Origin: Acidobacteriota bacterium
GTDB lineage: Bacteria > Acidobacteriota > Terriglobia > Terriglobales > Acidobacteriaceae
Direction: 5' to 3'
DNA length: 32,008 nt
NCBI GenBank assembly: GCA_003225075.1
Contig: QIAP01000038.1
Span: 1-32,008 of the forward strand
A model generated the notes under the pieces. It was given only the letters and a program-made list of their open reading frames with translations. It made no database searches and was not told where the DNA came from. The position numbers were made by a program, and so were the translations under genes. This document shows positions 16,335-26,834 of the stretch, piece by piece (position 1 is the first letter of the stretch; every line of letters begins with the position of its first letter).

Positions 16335-16943
16335 GTGAACGTGAACGATCCACGAATGATGCTGGTACCCATGGTCATCGAGTCGACGGGCCGGGGCGAA
16401 CGGGCCTATGACATTTATTCCCGCTTGCTGCGCGACAACATCATCTTCATCGGTACCCCGATCGATGACAACATCGCCAACCTGGTAATCGCCCAGATGC
16501 TGTTTCTGGCTCAGGAAGATCCCGAGAAAGATATCCAGCTTTACATTAATTCGCCAGGGGGATCGATCACCGCAGGCATGGCGATTTACGACACCATGCA
16601 ATACGTTAAGAATGACGTCACTACCATATGTATCGGCCAAGCGGCCAGCATGGCGGCATTACTATTGGCATCAGGCGAAGGTAAGAAGCGGCTGGCCTTA
16701 CCCAATTCACGCATTCTGATTCATCAGCCCTCGATGGGCGGGCTCTCTGGCCAGGCGACTGACATTGATATTCATGCCCGCGAAATCCTTCGTATGCGTG
16801 AGATTACCAATCAGTTGCTGGCCAAGCACAGCGGTCAGAAATTGGATAAAGTAGAAAAAGATGTGGAACGCGATTTCATCATGAACGCGCAGCAGGCTAA
16901 AGAATACGGAATCATAGACGATATCATCTATAAGACGAGATAG
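16335..16943 (+). CDS. clpP: ATP-dependent Clp protease proteolytic subunit
   Basis: Serine peptidase that forms a double heptameric ring and degrades proteins unfolded by ClpX. The 202-residue sequence has the catalytic triad Ser105 ([11 protein letters not shown]), His130 ([10 protein letters not shown]) and Asp180 (VERDFIM), plus the conserved [12 protein letters not shown] strand-turn. The frame is open from GTG 16326, but that codon overlaps the AGGAG ribosome binding site (16322-16326); GTG 16335 has ideal spacing and gives [16 protein letters not shown]. It lies 63 nt after tig and 121 nt before clpX. A short propeptide is expected to be removed, as in E. coli. Confidence 0.96.
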   Translation: MNVNDPRMMLVPMVIESTGRGERAYDIYSRLLRDNIIFIGTPIDDNIANLVIAQMLFLAQEDPEKDIQLYINSPGGSITAGMAIYDTMQYVKNDVTTICIGQAASMAALLLASGEGKKRLALPNSRILIHQPSMGGLSGQATDIDIHAREILRMREITNQLLAKHSGQKLDKVEKDVERDFIMNAQQAKEYGIIDDIIYKTR

Positions 16944-17030
16944 AGGTATGATCGGCGCACGCCGAAAATTCCTGGAGGTCTCGGCGACAAGCGGCTACTT
17001 TCTCCGATTGGCCGTTACATGCCAAGAGCC

Positions 17031-17074
17031 GGAGTGAGCCGAGCAAGAAAAAGGAGCGAGCCGAGTGAAAAACA
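17031..17074 (+). repeat. Tandem duplication covering the clpX ribosome binding site
   Basis: Two 22-base units, each starting GGAG(T/C)GAGCCGAG and continuing into an A-rich run (17031-17052, 17053-17074). The second unit supplies the GGAG Shine-Dalgarno and ends inside the clpX coding region, with its last G of GAGCCGAG being the first base of the GTG start codon. The first unit thus looks like a duplicated ribosome binding site, with a GTG-like GTGAG. Confidence 0.6.
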
Positions 17075-18348
17075 GGTCAGGCACAGAGGAGATGTTACGC
17101 TGTTCGTTCTGTCATAAGTCACAGGACGCGGTCGCCAAGCTAATCTCCTCGCCGAGCGACTACCCGCGCGCTTATATTTGCGACGAGTGCGTGGCCGTTT
17201 GTAATTCCATACTTGAAGACGACCGTACGGCGACGCCTGCAGCCTCCACTCCCAATCAGCTTCCCAAGCCACAAGAAGTCAAGACGTTTCTCGATGAATA
17301 CGTCATCGGCCAGGAACAAACCAAGAAGAAGCTGGCGGTTGCGGTTTACAACCATTACAAGCGGATCTACATGAACCGTCAGCGCAATGGCGGGGACGGC
17401 ATCGAGCTTACCAAGTCCAACATCATGCTGATCGGCCCGACTGGTACAGGCAAGACGCTGCTTGCGCAGACACTGGCTCGGATGCTGGACGTTCCCTTCG
17501 CCATCGTGGACGCCACGACTCTCACCGAAGCCGGATACGTCGGCGAAGATGTCGAAAACATCATCCTCAAGCTGCTGCAGGCAGCTGAGGGCGACGTAGG
17601 TCGCGCGCAGACTGGCATTATCTATATTGACGAGGTAGACAAGATCGGCCGCAAGGATGAGAACCCATCCATTACTCGCGACGTGTCCGGCGAAGGCGTG
17701 CAGCAAGCGTTGCTCAAGATTCTCGAGGGCACGATTGCCAACGTGCCGCCGCAAGGCGGCCGCAAGCACCCCCACCAGGAATTCACCCCGGTTGATACCA
17801 CCAACATCCTGTTCATATGCGGTGGCGCATTCGTGGGCCTCGACAAAATTGTTGGACGCCGCATAGGAAAGAAGTCGCTCGGTTTTCGTATGGGAGAAGA
17901 TAGTCCCGAAGCCAGCGCCGAAGAGGTGCAACCTAAGCAGAAATACGAACTGCTTAGCGATGTGCAGCCCGAAGACCTGATAAAGTTCGGCCTGATTCCA
18001 GAGTTCGTGGGACGTTTGCCGGTGGTCGGTGTATTGCAGGATTTGGATGAGGCTGCGTTAATCGAGATATTGACCCGTCCCAAGAACGCAATCATTAAAC
18101 AATACCAGCGTTTGTTCGAGTTCGAAAACGTCCGCCTGAAGTTCAGCGAAGATGCCCTGCGCGCCGTTGCCAGACAAGCCATGGCTCGCAAGGTAGGCGC
18201 CCGCGGGCTGCGCATGATCCTCGAAGAGTTAATGCTGGACCTCATGTTCCACTTGCCCAGCCAAAAAAAGGTGAAGGAGTTCGAAGTTACCCGCGAGATG
18301 GTAGAAAAGCGGAATGCCACACTTTCGATGATGGAGAAGGCGGGCTAG
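17065..18348 (+). CDS. clpX: ATP-dependent Clp protease unfoldase subunit ClpX
   Basis: AAA+ unfoldase that recognises tagged substrates, including ssrA-tagged ones, and feeds them to ClpP. The 427 residues start with a zinc-binding domain (C13, C16, C39, C42) for substrate and adaptor binding. Walker A is GPTGTGKT at 124-131, Walker B is [10 protein letters not shown] at about 185-194, and the sensor II region is [13 protein letters not shown]. The tripeptide LGF at 272-274 is the loop that docks into ClpP. GTG 17065 follows AAGGAG at 8 nt spacing. It sits 121 nt after clpP and before lon, as in many bacteria. Confidence 0.97.
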   Translation: MKNRSGTEEMLRCSFCHKSQDAVAKLISSPSDYPRAYICDECVAVCNSILEDDRTATPAASTPNQLPKPQEVKTFLDEYVIGQEQTKKKLAVAVYNHYKRIYMNRQRNGGDGIELTKSNIMLIGPTGTGKTLLAQTLARMLDVPFAIVDATTLTEAGYVGEDVENIILKLLQAAEGDVGRAQTGIIYIDEVDKIGRKDENPSITRDVSGEGVQQALLKILEGTIANVPPQGGRKHPHQEFTPVDTTNILFICGGAFVGLDKIVGRRIGKKSLGFRMGEDSPEASAEEVQPKQKYELLSDVQPEDLIKFGLIPEFVGRLPVVGVLQDLDEAALIEILTRPKNAIIKQYQRLFEFENVRLKFSEDALRAVARQAMARKVGARGLRMILEELMLDLMFHLPSQKKVKEFEVTREMVEKRNATLSMMEKAG

Positions 18349-18440
18349 AAGCGACTAGAATCGTGGAGAATGCAATTTTCTGCATCTCTGTGATAGCAAG
18401 TTTTTTATGACAATTCTGTAGAGACGCTTGCTGGGTCACC

Positions 18441-18446
18441 TATAAT
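18441..18446 (+). promoter_or_regulatory. Putative -10 box of lon
   Basis: A perfect TATAAT lies 45 nt upstream of the chosen lon start. A -35 box at 17 nt is not convincing (GTAGAG), so it may depend on an extended or alternative sigma factor. Confidence 0.4.
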
Positions 18447-18491
18447 CGGCTAGGAAGCTTGCTCAGAAGGAACGGAGAAGAGTTGGGAGAA

Positions 18492-20903
<2,412 letters not shown>

Positions 20904-20941
20904 CTTCGGCTCTCGGTTAACAGACATCAGTTTTCGTCACG

Positions 20942-20970
20942 AAGCCCACCAACAAGTGGGCTTTTGCTTT
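20942..20970 (+). terminator. Rho-independent terminator after lon
   Basis: AAGCCCAC and GTGGGCTT form an 8-bp stem with the loop CAACAA, followed by TTTTGCTTT. It lies 39 nt past the lon stop codon. Confidence 0.8.
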
Positions 20971-21021
20971 GTCTGACTCTGCCTCTTCACCATCGTACAT
21001 TTGCTCCGGCGAATGGTCGGC

Positions 21022-21033
21022 GGTGTGCACACC
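21022..21033. promoter_or_regulatory. Palindrome upstream of the small membrane protein/engB promoter
   Basis: GGTGTGCACACC is a perfect 12-bp palindrome that ends 5 nt before the -35 box at 21039. Outer AATGGT and ACCATT words (21012-21017, 21031-21036) partly overlap it. Position and symmetry suit a dimeric regulator, but none is identified. Confidence 0.4.
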
Positions 21034-21038
21034 ATTAG

Positions 21039-21067
21039 ATGACACCTGATTTGTGCCGCAATACAAT
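21039..21067 (+). promoter_or_regulatory. Sigma-70 promoter before the small membrane protein/engB pair
   Basis: ATGACA (21039-21044) and TACAAT (21062-21067) are separated by exactly 17 nt, each a five-of-six match to the consensus. Transcription would start about 33 nt before the ATG at 21108. It lies after the lon terminator, so engB is likely transcribed separately from lon. Confidence 0.65.
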
Positions 21068-21107
21068 GAAGTGAGGGGTGAGGTGCCAAGTGTATCCAGG
21101 ACAACTC

Positions 21108-21317
21108 ATGAGCAGGGTTCCCCTCAAAGGCAGTGCCGGCTTGGTCGTTGCTGCCGGCGTCGTGGTGCTTCTTCTGATCTTTCTACCCGCCTATCGCTGG
21201 TTTTTTCTGGTCAGCGTCGGGATTGGCTTGGCAGTCGCTGCCATCCTTTACTTCTGGTACAAACATAAGCCGGTGAAGCCCGAGGATGTTGATCGGCGGC
21301 CGCTGAAGCTCGATTAA
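21108..21317 (+). CDS. Small membrane protein with two helices
   Basis: A 69-residue protein with two hydrophobic segments (about 9-27, GSAGLVVAAGVVVLLLIFL, and 31-50) and a basic, hydrophilic C-terminus (YKHKPVKPEDVDRRPLKL). AGGA lies 6 nt before ATG 21108; the frame is open from GTG 21078, but that start lacks a ribosome binding site. It directly precedes engB and shares the promoter at 21039. No family is recognised; its role beside a ribosome assembly GTPase is unknown. Confidence 0.65.
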   Translation: MSRVPLKGSAGLVVAAGVVVLLLIFLPAYRWFFLVSVGIGLAVAAILYFWYKHKPVKPEDVDRRPLKLD

Positions 21318-21410
21318 TTGATAGACCCTTGCGGGGAAGCTCATCAAATCGGGATGATTTCAACCAAGGCGAGATACGGCAAGCGCCTTGCTGATAAGAC
21401 AAGCCACTTC

Positions 21411-22019
21411 ATGAGAGTTTTGACTCGATTCATGGCTGCGGCTACCGACGCCGGCCGCTTTCCTCCTCCGGCGCTGCCCGAGATTGCTTTCCTCGGCCGG
21501 TCGAATGTTGGCAAGTCGAGCGTCATCAACTCGCTGGTCGGTACCAAACTGGCTCGAACCAGCTCAACTCCCGGTCGCACCCGTAGTATTAACTTCTTCG
21601 AAGTGCGTTGGCCGGGCAAGCCGAAACCGGAGCTTGTTTTTACCGATTTACCAGGCTATGGGTACGCGCGCCTTTCGCGCGAGGTCGTACAGGAGTGGCC
21701 CACCTTCATCGAGCCCTATTTGAAAGAGCGTTCCTGCCTTGCGCTCTGCCTGGTGCTGGTGGACGTGAACGTTCCCCCACAGCAGAGCGACCGACAACTG
21801 CTGGAATTTCTCACTGCCAGCGGACGTCCTTTCGTGATCGTTGCCACTAAGAGCGACCGTTTGTCAGGCAATCAACTGCAAAAATCGATGCAAGATCTCG
21901 CCAGGGAGTACGAGGAGGCTCGCATCGTACCCTATTCTGCCAAGACCGGCGCGGGACGAGAAGAATTGTGGCGTGAAATCAAGCTGGCGGCGGAGCGGGT
22001 TCCTGTATCGCAATCCTGA
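21411..22019 (+). CDS. engB: Ribosome biogenesis GTP-binding protein EngB (YsxC/YihA)
   Basis: Small essential GTPase that helps assemble the 50S ribosomal subunit. The 202 residues show all GTPase motifs: G1 GRSNVGKSS at 29-37, G2 region STPGRTRSINFFE, G3 DLPGYGYA, G4 TKSDRL and G5 SAKTG. Length matches B. subtilis YsxC (195) and E. coli YihA (210). The frame is open from TTG 21318, which touches the preceding stop, and ATG 21354 is also possible, but homology begins near LPEIAFLGRSN and the ATG at 21411 gives the normal N-terminus. No strong Shine-Dalgarno precedes it. It converges with the racemase gene, ending 21 nt from it. Confidence 0.92.
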   Translation: MRVLTRFMAAATDAGRFPPPALPEIAFLGRSNVGKSSVINSLVGTKLARTSSTPGRTRSINFFEVRWPGKPKPELVFTDLPGYGYARLSREVVQEWPTFIEPYLKERSCLALCLVLVDVNVPPQQSDRQLLEFLTASGRPFVIVATKSDRLSGNQLQKSMQDLAREYEEARIVPYSAKTGAGREELWREIKLAAERVPVSQS

Positions 22020-22040
22020 TTGTGAGATAAACAATCCGCG

Positions 22041-23165
22041 TCAGGCTTGTGCCATTCCCGTCCGCAGTACTTCCTTCCTTACGGTCAAACGCTCGATCAA
22101 ATCTTCGCGCACCTCGTATCCTGTTCCCGGCCTGTCACTCACTTTGATGAGACCTTGGGGCGCGACCGTGACCTCGGGCTCGATAATGTCTTCCTTCCAG
22201 TAGCGCTTGGACGCAGAAACATCGCCTGGCAACCGGAAATTCTCCAGGGTGGATAGTGCGATATTGTGTGCCCGTCCAATCCCTGATTCCAGCATCCCGC
22301 CACACCACACCGGGATTTTGTACGACTGGCAAACGTCATGGACCTTTTTTGCCTCGCTAAAGCCCCCGACACGGCCTACCTTGATGTTGATGATCCGGCA
22401 GGCTTTTGCTTCAATCGCAGCCGCCGCATCCCGTGAATGACGGATGGATTCATCCAGGCAGATTGCGGTCTTGATCTCCCGCTGTAAGCGCGCATGGTTA
22501 TGAATGTCATCATTCCACAAGGGCTGCTCCATCATCAGCAGCTTGAAGTCGTCAAACTTGCGCAGATGTTCGATGTTATCCAGCGTATACGCGGAATTGG
22601 CATCGCAACTCAGCAGGATTTCCGGCCAGCGGGAACGAATGCGGCCAAGCACATTGGTATCCCATCCGGGTTTCACTTTGACTTTGATGCGGCGATAGCC
22701 CGCCGCCAGTTCCCTCTCGACCATTTCCAGAAGTTGTTCAACGGTGTCCTGAATCCCGATTGACACTCCGCACGCAATCTCCGGTTGGGTTCCACCCAGC
22801 AACTTCCACAGAGGCTGCTTCTTCTGCTTCGCCTCGGTTTCCCAAAGTGCATTTTCCAGTGCCGCCTTGGCCATGCGATGACCGCGCACTGGGGAGAAGA
22901 GGGTTATGCAGTCCGTTGCGGAGAAGAGATTGCGCCCGAGAATAGCGGGAGCCAGGTACCCTTTGATCGTCGGCCAGGCGGTCTCAATCCACTCGTCGCT
23001 ATAAAAGGGATCTTCGCCGGCGACGCACTCGCCCCAGCCATTGATCCCTTCACTCAGCACACTCACCAGCAGGATGCGACGGCTGTAGGTGCGCCCAAAA
23101 CTCGTCTCAAAAAAATGGACGAGTGGCATGTGAATCTCCCGCAGTGTGATGGCTTCAATTTTCAT
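22041..23165 (-). CDS. menC: o-Succinylbenzoate synthase / N-succinylamino acid racemase
   Basis: Enolase-superfamily TIM-barrel enzyme of the muconate-lactonising subgroup. Catalytic and metal residues are all visible at positions matching Amycolatopsis NSAR/OSBS: Lys163 in IKVKVKPGWD, Asp188 in CDANSAY, Glu213 in MEQPLWNDD, Asp238 in CLDES and Lys262 in KVGRVGG. The motif WCGGMLESGIGRAHN is typical of the NSAR/OSBS family. Such enzymes may make o-succinylbenzoate for menaquinone or racemise N-succinylamino acids; sequence alone cannot decide. No other men genes are in the window, whereas the upstream GNAT gene is the known NSAR partner type, so racemase activity is favoured. The symbol menC is used in the family sense. 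The gene lies 45 nt after the GNAT stop. Confidence 0.88.
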   Translation of the reverse strand: MKIEAITLREIHMPLVHFFETSFGRTYSRRILLVSVLSEGINGWGECVAGEDPFYSDEWIETAWPTIKGYLAPAILGRNLFSATDCITLFSPVRGHRMAKAALENALWETEAKQKKQPLWKLLGGTQPEIACGVSIGIQDTVEQLLEMVERELAAGYRRIKVKVKPGWDTNVLGRIRSRWPEILLSCDANSAYTLDNIEHLRKFDDFKLLMMEQPLWNDDIHNHARLQREIKTAICLDESIRHSRDAAAAIEAKACRIINIKVGRVGGFSEAKKVHDVCQSYKIPVWCGGMLESGIGRAHNIALSTLENFRLPGDVSASKRYWKEDIIEPEVTVAPQGLIKVSDRPGTGYEVREDLIERLTVRKEVLRTGMAQA

Positions 23166-23210
23166 ACTTGCCCCGGGAGTAAAATCGCCGCATAAAACGA
23201 GGTGAATTAC

Positions 23211-24020
23211 TTACTTTTCACCAATCGCGGCGTACTCCCAGTTCTCCAGCCAGCGACCCAGCAAAAATTTGCCATTGCCTTTTTGATCGCGTTCATACCC
23301 CAACAGCGCAAGTCTGTCCGAGAATGCCTTTAGAAACTCTTCCCGATTACGATCTTGAAGTTCTTGAGCCCGCAAGCGACCTTCTGGCGATGCCTTCCAT
23401 TCATAAATTTCAGCCGGCACAGTTATTTCCTTTACTGGTTCAAATGTCGGCCTTGATCCGTTGCAGAGCAGTCTCAGCACCCGCTTCGACTTCAGCCACC
23501 ACTCGGCTACCAGGCGATCGGTCGGCAAGCCACCCTGAAGCGGAGAAGAGGTAATCCCGTACTGATTCACGGTGTACCGTCGCGCAATCGCGCCCAGCTT
23601 TTCTATATTCAAGTAGGCATTCTTTATCTCCAGGGGATCGAATGTCCACTCCATTAATTCAAAGTTGCGGGCCAAGGCATCGTCACGTTGAAAAAGCTTG
23701 ATGCTGCGGCCAAGTCCTGCATTACGATATTCCTTCCGCACGGCCAGCATCTGCGAGTGTAGATAAGCGTGCCCTCCGCGAGCCCCCGGCACCGCCAGCG
23801 CGAACCCGATCATCTCATCGCCCTGAAACGCGCCGATTATCTGGCCTCCAATCTTCTCTGCCACTACAAACAAACGCAGCGGCACCAGTTCGGCATCAGA
23901 GAAATTCCACACCTCTTTTTGCAGCGCGACACAGGCACGCATTTCGTCCAATTCATGACACTTGCGGATCACGATTGAACCGGTTATCGCTCTTTCTCCA
24001 GTTGCTTCGCCTGTTGCCAT
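23211..24020 (-). CDS. GNAT-family N-acyltransferase (COG3375 type)
   Basis: A 269-residue GNAT enzyme. The acetyl-CoA-binding core is IGFALAVPG...HSQMLAVRKEYRNAGLGRSIK, with the R/Q-x-x-G-x-G/A type loop RNAGLG. It is followed by the characteristic block MEWTFDPLEIKNAYLNIEKL, GAIARRYTVNQYG and LPTDRLVAEWW that defines the COG3375 group, which is longer than usual GNATs. Members next to NSAR/OSBS genes have been shown in Geobacillus to succinylate D-amino acids (established literature, recalled), hence a likely succinyl-CoA donor. ATG 24020 overlaps the mazG stop region by 37 nt, implying translational coupling; a later GTG at about 23972 is less likely. Confidence 0.87.
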   Translation of the reverse strand: MATGEATGERAITGSIVIRKCHELDEMRACVALQKEVWNFSDAELVPLRLFVVAEKIGGQIIGAFQGDEMIGFALAVPGARGGHAYLHSQMLAVRKEYRNAGLGRSIKLFQRDDALARNFELMEWTFDPLEIKNAYLNIEKLGAIARRYTVNQYGITSSPLQGGLPTDRLVAEWWLKSKRVLRLLCNGSRPTFEPVKEITVPAEIYEWKASPEGRLRAQELQDRNREEFLKAFSDRLALLGYERDQKGNGKFLLGRWLENWEYAAIGEK

Positions 24021-24904
24021 AAGGATTCCAGCTCTTCCATCGAAGCCTGCTGCGGCTCACGTCCGGCAGCGCTTAATTGTTCTTCGATCCATTGAAAGCG
24101 CCGCTTGAACTTGCGGTTCGTCTTCCGAAGCGCCGACTCGGGGTCGAGTGAAAGATAGCGCGCTATGTTTACCAGGACAAAAAACAGATCCCCGACTTCC
24201 TCCTCCAGCTTCCCGCGCAGCTCTTCGGGAATTTGCAGCCTGCCTGCACCGGCAATACCTTCGTTCTTCGACTGTAAACCTGCAGTCGGAAGTTTCTCGA
24301 GTTGTTCTTGCAATTCTTCCGTTTCTTCCTCCAACTTTTCGAATAGGCCATCCAGGTTCGGCCAGTCGAAGCCAACATGCGCAGCACGAGAGCTCAGTTT
24401 GTAGGCCTCAAGCAACGCCGGAATCGCCGCCGATACGCCCGCCAGCACTGAATGCTGATTTTCAGGGCGCTCTCCCTGCTTACCTCCTCCTGCCTGCAAA
24501 CGCTTCTTTTTCTCCTCTGCCTTAAGCGCTTCCCAGTTGCGTAAGACATCCGAAGAGGTCTCCGCCTTGACGTCAGCAAACACATGCGGATGGCGGTCTA
24601 CCAGTTTGCTTGAAAGCCTGTCCAGCACCTCGTCGATGGAAAACATACCCTGCTCGTTGGCCATCTGGGAATAAAACAGCACTTGCAGGAGCAGGTCGCC
24701 CAGCTCGCCCGTCAATTCTTTCCAATCTCGGTTATCGATAGCTTCCAGAACTTCGTAGGTTTCCTCTAACGTGTAAGGCTTGATGGAATCGAATGTCTGC
24801 TCCCGGTCCCAGGGACACCCCCCAGGCGCCCGTAAACGTGCCATGATTGAGACGGCGCGCTCGAAGCGCTGGCCGGTGGGACTGGATGATGTGAAGTCGG
24901 TCAT
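23984..24904 (-). CDS. mazG: Nucleoside triphosphate pyrophosphohydrolase MazG
   Basis: Hydrolyses (d)NTPs to NMP and pyrophosphate, removing aberrant nucleotides and lowering ppGpp-related pools. The 306 residues carry two MazG domains. The first has EETYE (about 47-51) and ELGD (67-70) as metal-binding motifs; the second has EEETEELQEQ and LEEEVGDLFFVLVNIARYL. The sequence between the domains and inside the second includes an insertion of about 25 residues (TAGLQSKNEGIAGAGRLQ) compared with the 263-residue E. coli protein. The frame is open to 25054, but the ATG at 24904 gives the family start. The gene is first of the mazG-GNAT-menC minus-strand unit. Confidence 0.93.
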   Translation of the reverse strand: MTDFTSSSPTGQRFERAVSIMARLRAPGGCPWDREQTFDSIKPYTLEETYEVLEAIDNRDWKELTGELGDLLLQVLFYSQMANEQGMFSIDEVLDRLSSKLVDRHPHVFADVKAETSSDVLRNWEALKAEEKKKRLQAGGGKQGERPENQHSVLAGVSAAIPALLEAYKLSSRAAHVGFDWPNLDGLFEKLEEETEELQEQLEKLPTAGLQSKNEGIAGAGRLQIPEELRGKLEEEVGDLFFVLVNIARYLSLDPESALRKTNRKFKRRFQWIEEQLSAAGREPQQASMEELESLWQQAKQLEKER

Positions 24905-25004
24905 CGTAAACACTGTAAATGAGTTAAGCGGAAGCGGGCAACGGAGAACGGTACAAGCCCCCAGCGCCTGCAAATAAATAGCTAATAGGCATAGATATTG
25001 GACG

Positions 25005-25059
25005 ACCCTGTAGCTCCTGTGTTCTGACGGGAGGAGCACCCTTAGCAGTGGCACAGGGT
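25005..25059. other. Nested inverted repeats, possible structured leader
   Basis: Outer arms ACCCTGT (25005-25011) and ACAGGGT (25053-25059) enclose inner arms GCTCCT (25013-25018) and AGGAGC (25032-25037). The element lies 115 nt upstream of glpD and 100 nt upstream of mazG. It matches no riboswitch class I know. It could be an operator or an RNA element, on either strand. Confidence 0.4.
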
Positions 25060-25173
25060 ATTACCAGGTTGCACCAAGGTCATCTTCCCCTAAGGCGATT
25101 TGGGAGGCAGACTAAGATGGACGGGCGGGCCCCGCGGCTCGAGAATCTACCCAGAGATATCTGATTGGAAACT

Positions 25174-26814
25174 ATGAACCTCCCCAGCAAAGCGCGGCCA
25201 CCGCTCGACGGCGAGCGTTTTCAGGTGGTGGTCATCGGCGGCGGCATCAATGGGGTTGCCATTGCGCGCGAGTGTGCTCGCGGCGGGCGTCGCACGTTGT
25301 TGCTGGAGCAACATGACTTCGGCTCCGGCACTACCAGCCGGTCCACCCGAATTATTCATGGCGGACTGCGCTACCTGGAGCATGGCGAAATCGGCATGGT
25401 ACGCGAGGGACTTCGGGCGCGCGGACGGCTGCTGCAAGAGCGGCCCCATCTGGTTCATCCCGTGCATTTCCTGCTTGCCCTCAACGACAATAGTCGCCGC
25501 AGTTCTCTCGCGGTACGCACCGGGCTGTGGCTCTACCGGCGGCTGGGCGGAACGCTAGGCGCTACCAGTTCGGATATGGATAAGAAGAAGCTCGAACAAT
25601 GGCTTGACTCGGGGCATCAATGGTCAATTTTTAACTTTGAAGATGCCCAATGCGAGTTTCCTGAGCGCCTGGTGGCGGAGTGGCTGGTCGAAGCCGTGCA
25701 AGCTGGCGCAGTCGCGCGCAATCATACCCAGGTGCTGGCAGTGGACGTGATTCATGGCAAGGTTCGCGGAGTGCTGATGCGAGACCTGCTGACTGGGAAA
25801 GAAGAGCGCATCGAAGCCACCTGGGTGGTCAATGCCACCGGGCCGTGGGCGGACCGCCTTTGCCAGCGTTCTTCGATTCGCACTTCTCGGCCGATGCTGG
25901 GTGGCGTACGCGGATCGCACATCGTGCTTCCGCGGTTTGCAGGAGCGCCGGGCACGGCTCTGTACGCGGAGGGCATGGATGGCCGGCCGATCTTCGTGAT
26001 TCCCTGGAATGAGCAGATCCTGGTCGGCACTACGGAAATCCCTGATACCAGCGACCCCGGAAAAACGCAGCCGACCAGCGAAGAGATCGAATATCTGCTA
26101 AATTCACTGGCCGGGCTTTTCCCGCGTTCCAAGATATCGTCACACGACATACGTTACGCCTTCGCGGGAATACGTCCGCTGCCGTTCTCTCCCAAGCGGG
26201 ATCTTTCCTCGATCACCCGGCGACACTTTCTCCACGATCACACTGACGATCACGTAGTGCGCATGCTCTCGGTAATTGGTGGAAAGTTGACTACCGCCGC
26301 GGACCTGGCCAGGGATTGTGCGCAGAAAATCGGCGGCCGAGCGCGGACGGCGCCCGGTCTCGCCCTATTATCGGACGATACGCTCGATCCCCTGTTGGAC
26401 AACTGGGTGCTCGACATTGCACAGGCGGGCGCAGTGAGTGAGACCTCGGCGCGCGGCATTGTGGAATGGCACGGCCGCCGCGCTCTGGATATCGCCCGGA
26501 TCGCGTTAAGCAGCGCGGACATGCGCGCGCCCTTGTGCGCACATACCGAACATATTGTGGCCGAGGCAGTGGATGCATTCTCAAATCAGTGCGCGGTCAC
26601 CCTGGCAGATGTTCTATTGCGACGCGTGCCGGTGGCGTGGGGAAATTGCTGGTCGCAGTCCTGCAGCCGCGAGGCTGCTCTGCGAGTCGGCGCCGTGATG
26701 GGATGGTCCGATATGCAGACTGCTGCCGAACTGGAAACCGTCGAAGTAGAACGAGCTGCATTGCTACGCAAACCACAAGTGGTGAATGCTCCGCTTGAGG
26801 CTGCGGCGGATTAG
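25174..26814 (+). CDS. glpD: Aerobic glycerol-3-phosphate dehydrogenase
   Basis: FAD-dependent membrane-associated enzyme that oxidises glycerol-3-phosphate to dihydroxyacetone phosphate and passes electrons to quinones. The 546 residues start with the dinucleotide-binding motif VVVIGGGINGVAIARE (18-33), followed by the family motif SGTTSRSTRIIHGGLRYLE. Further hits are VNATGPWAD, the FVIPWNEQILVGTTE segment and the GGKLTTAADLARD block near the C-terminal domain. ATG 25174 has GGA upstream; TTG 25165 is an alternative start three codons earlier. The neighbour ugpQ, converging 20 nt downstream, makes the substrate glycerol-3-phosphate. Confidence 0.94.
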   Translation: MNLPSKARPPLDGERFQVVVIGGGINGVAIARECARGGRRTLLLEQHDFGSGTTSRSTRIIHGGLRYLEHGEIGMVREGLRARGRLLQERPHLVHPVHFLLALNDNSRRSSLAVRTGLWLYRRLGGTLGATSSDMDKKKLEQWLDSGHQWSIFNFEDAQCEFPERLVAEWLVEAVQAGAVARNHTQVLAVDVIHGKVRGVLMRDLLTGKEERIEATWVVNATGPWADRLCQRSSIRTSRPMLGGVRGSHIVLPRFAGAPGTALYAEGMDGRPIFVIPWNEQILVGTTEIPDTSDPGKTQPTSEEIEYLLNSLAGLFPRSKISSHDIRYAFAGIRPLPFSPKRDLSSITRRHFLHDHTDDHVVRMLSVIGGKLTTAADLARDCAQKIGGRARTAPGLALLSDDTLDPLLDNWVLDIAQAGAVSETSARGIVEWHGRRALDIARIALSSADMRAPLCAHTEHIVAEAVDAFSNQCAVTLADVLLRRVPVAWGNCWSQSCSREAALRVGAVMGWSDMQTAAELETVEVERAALLRKPQVVNAPLEAAAD

Positions 26815-26834
26815 GTCCAGGTTTCAGGTCGGTG

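Noticed and set aside
25147-25467. Minus-strand open frame of 106 codons over the glpD start
   Set aside because: It is antisense to the FAD-binding region of glpD and has no ribosome binding site or domain.
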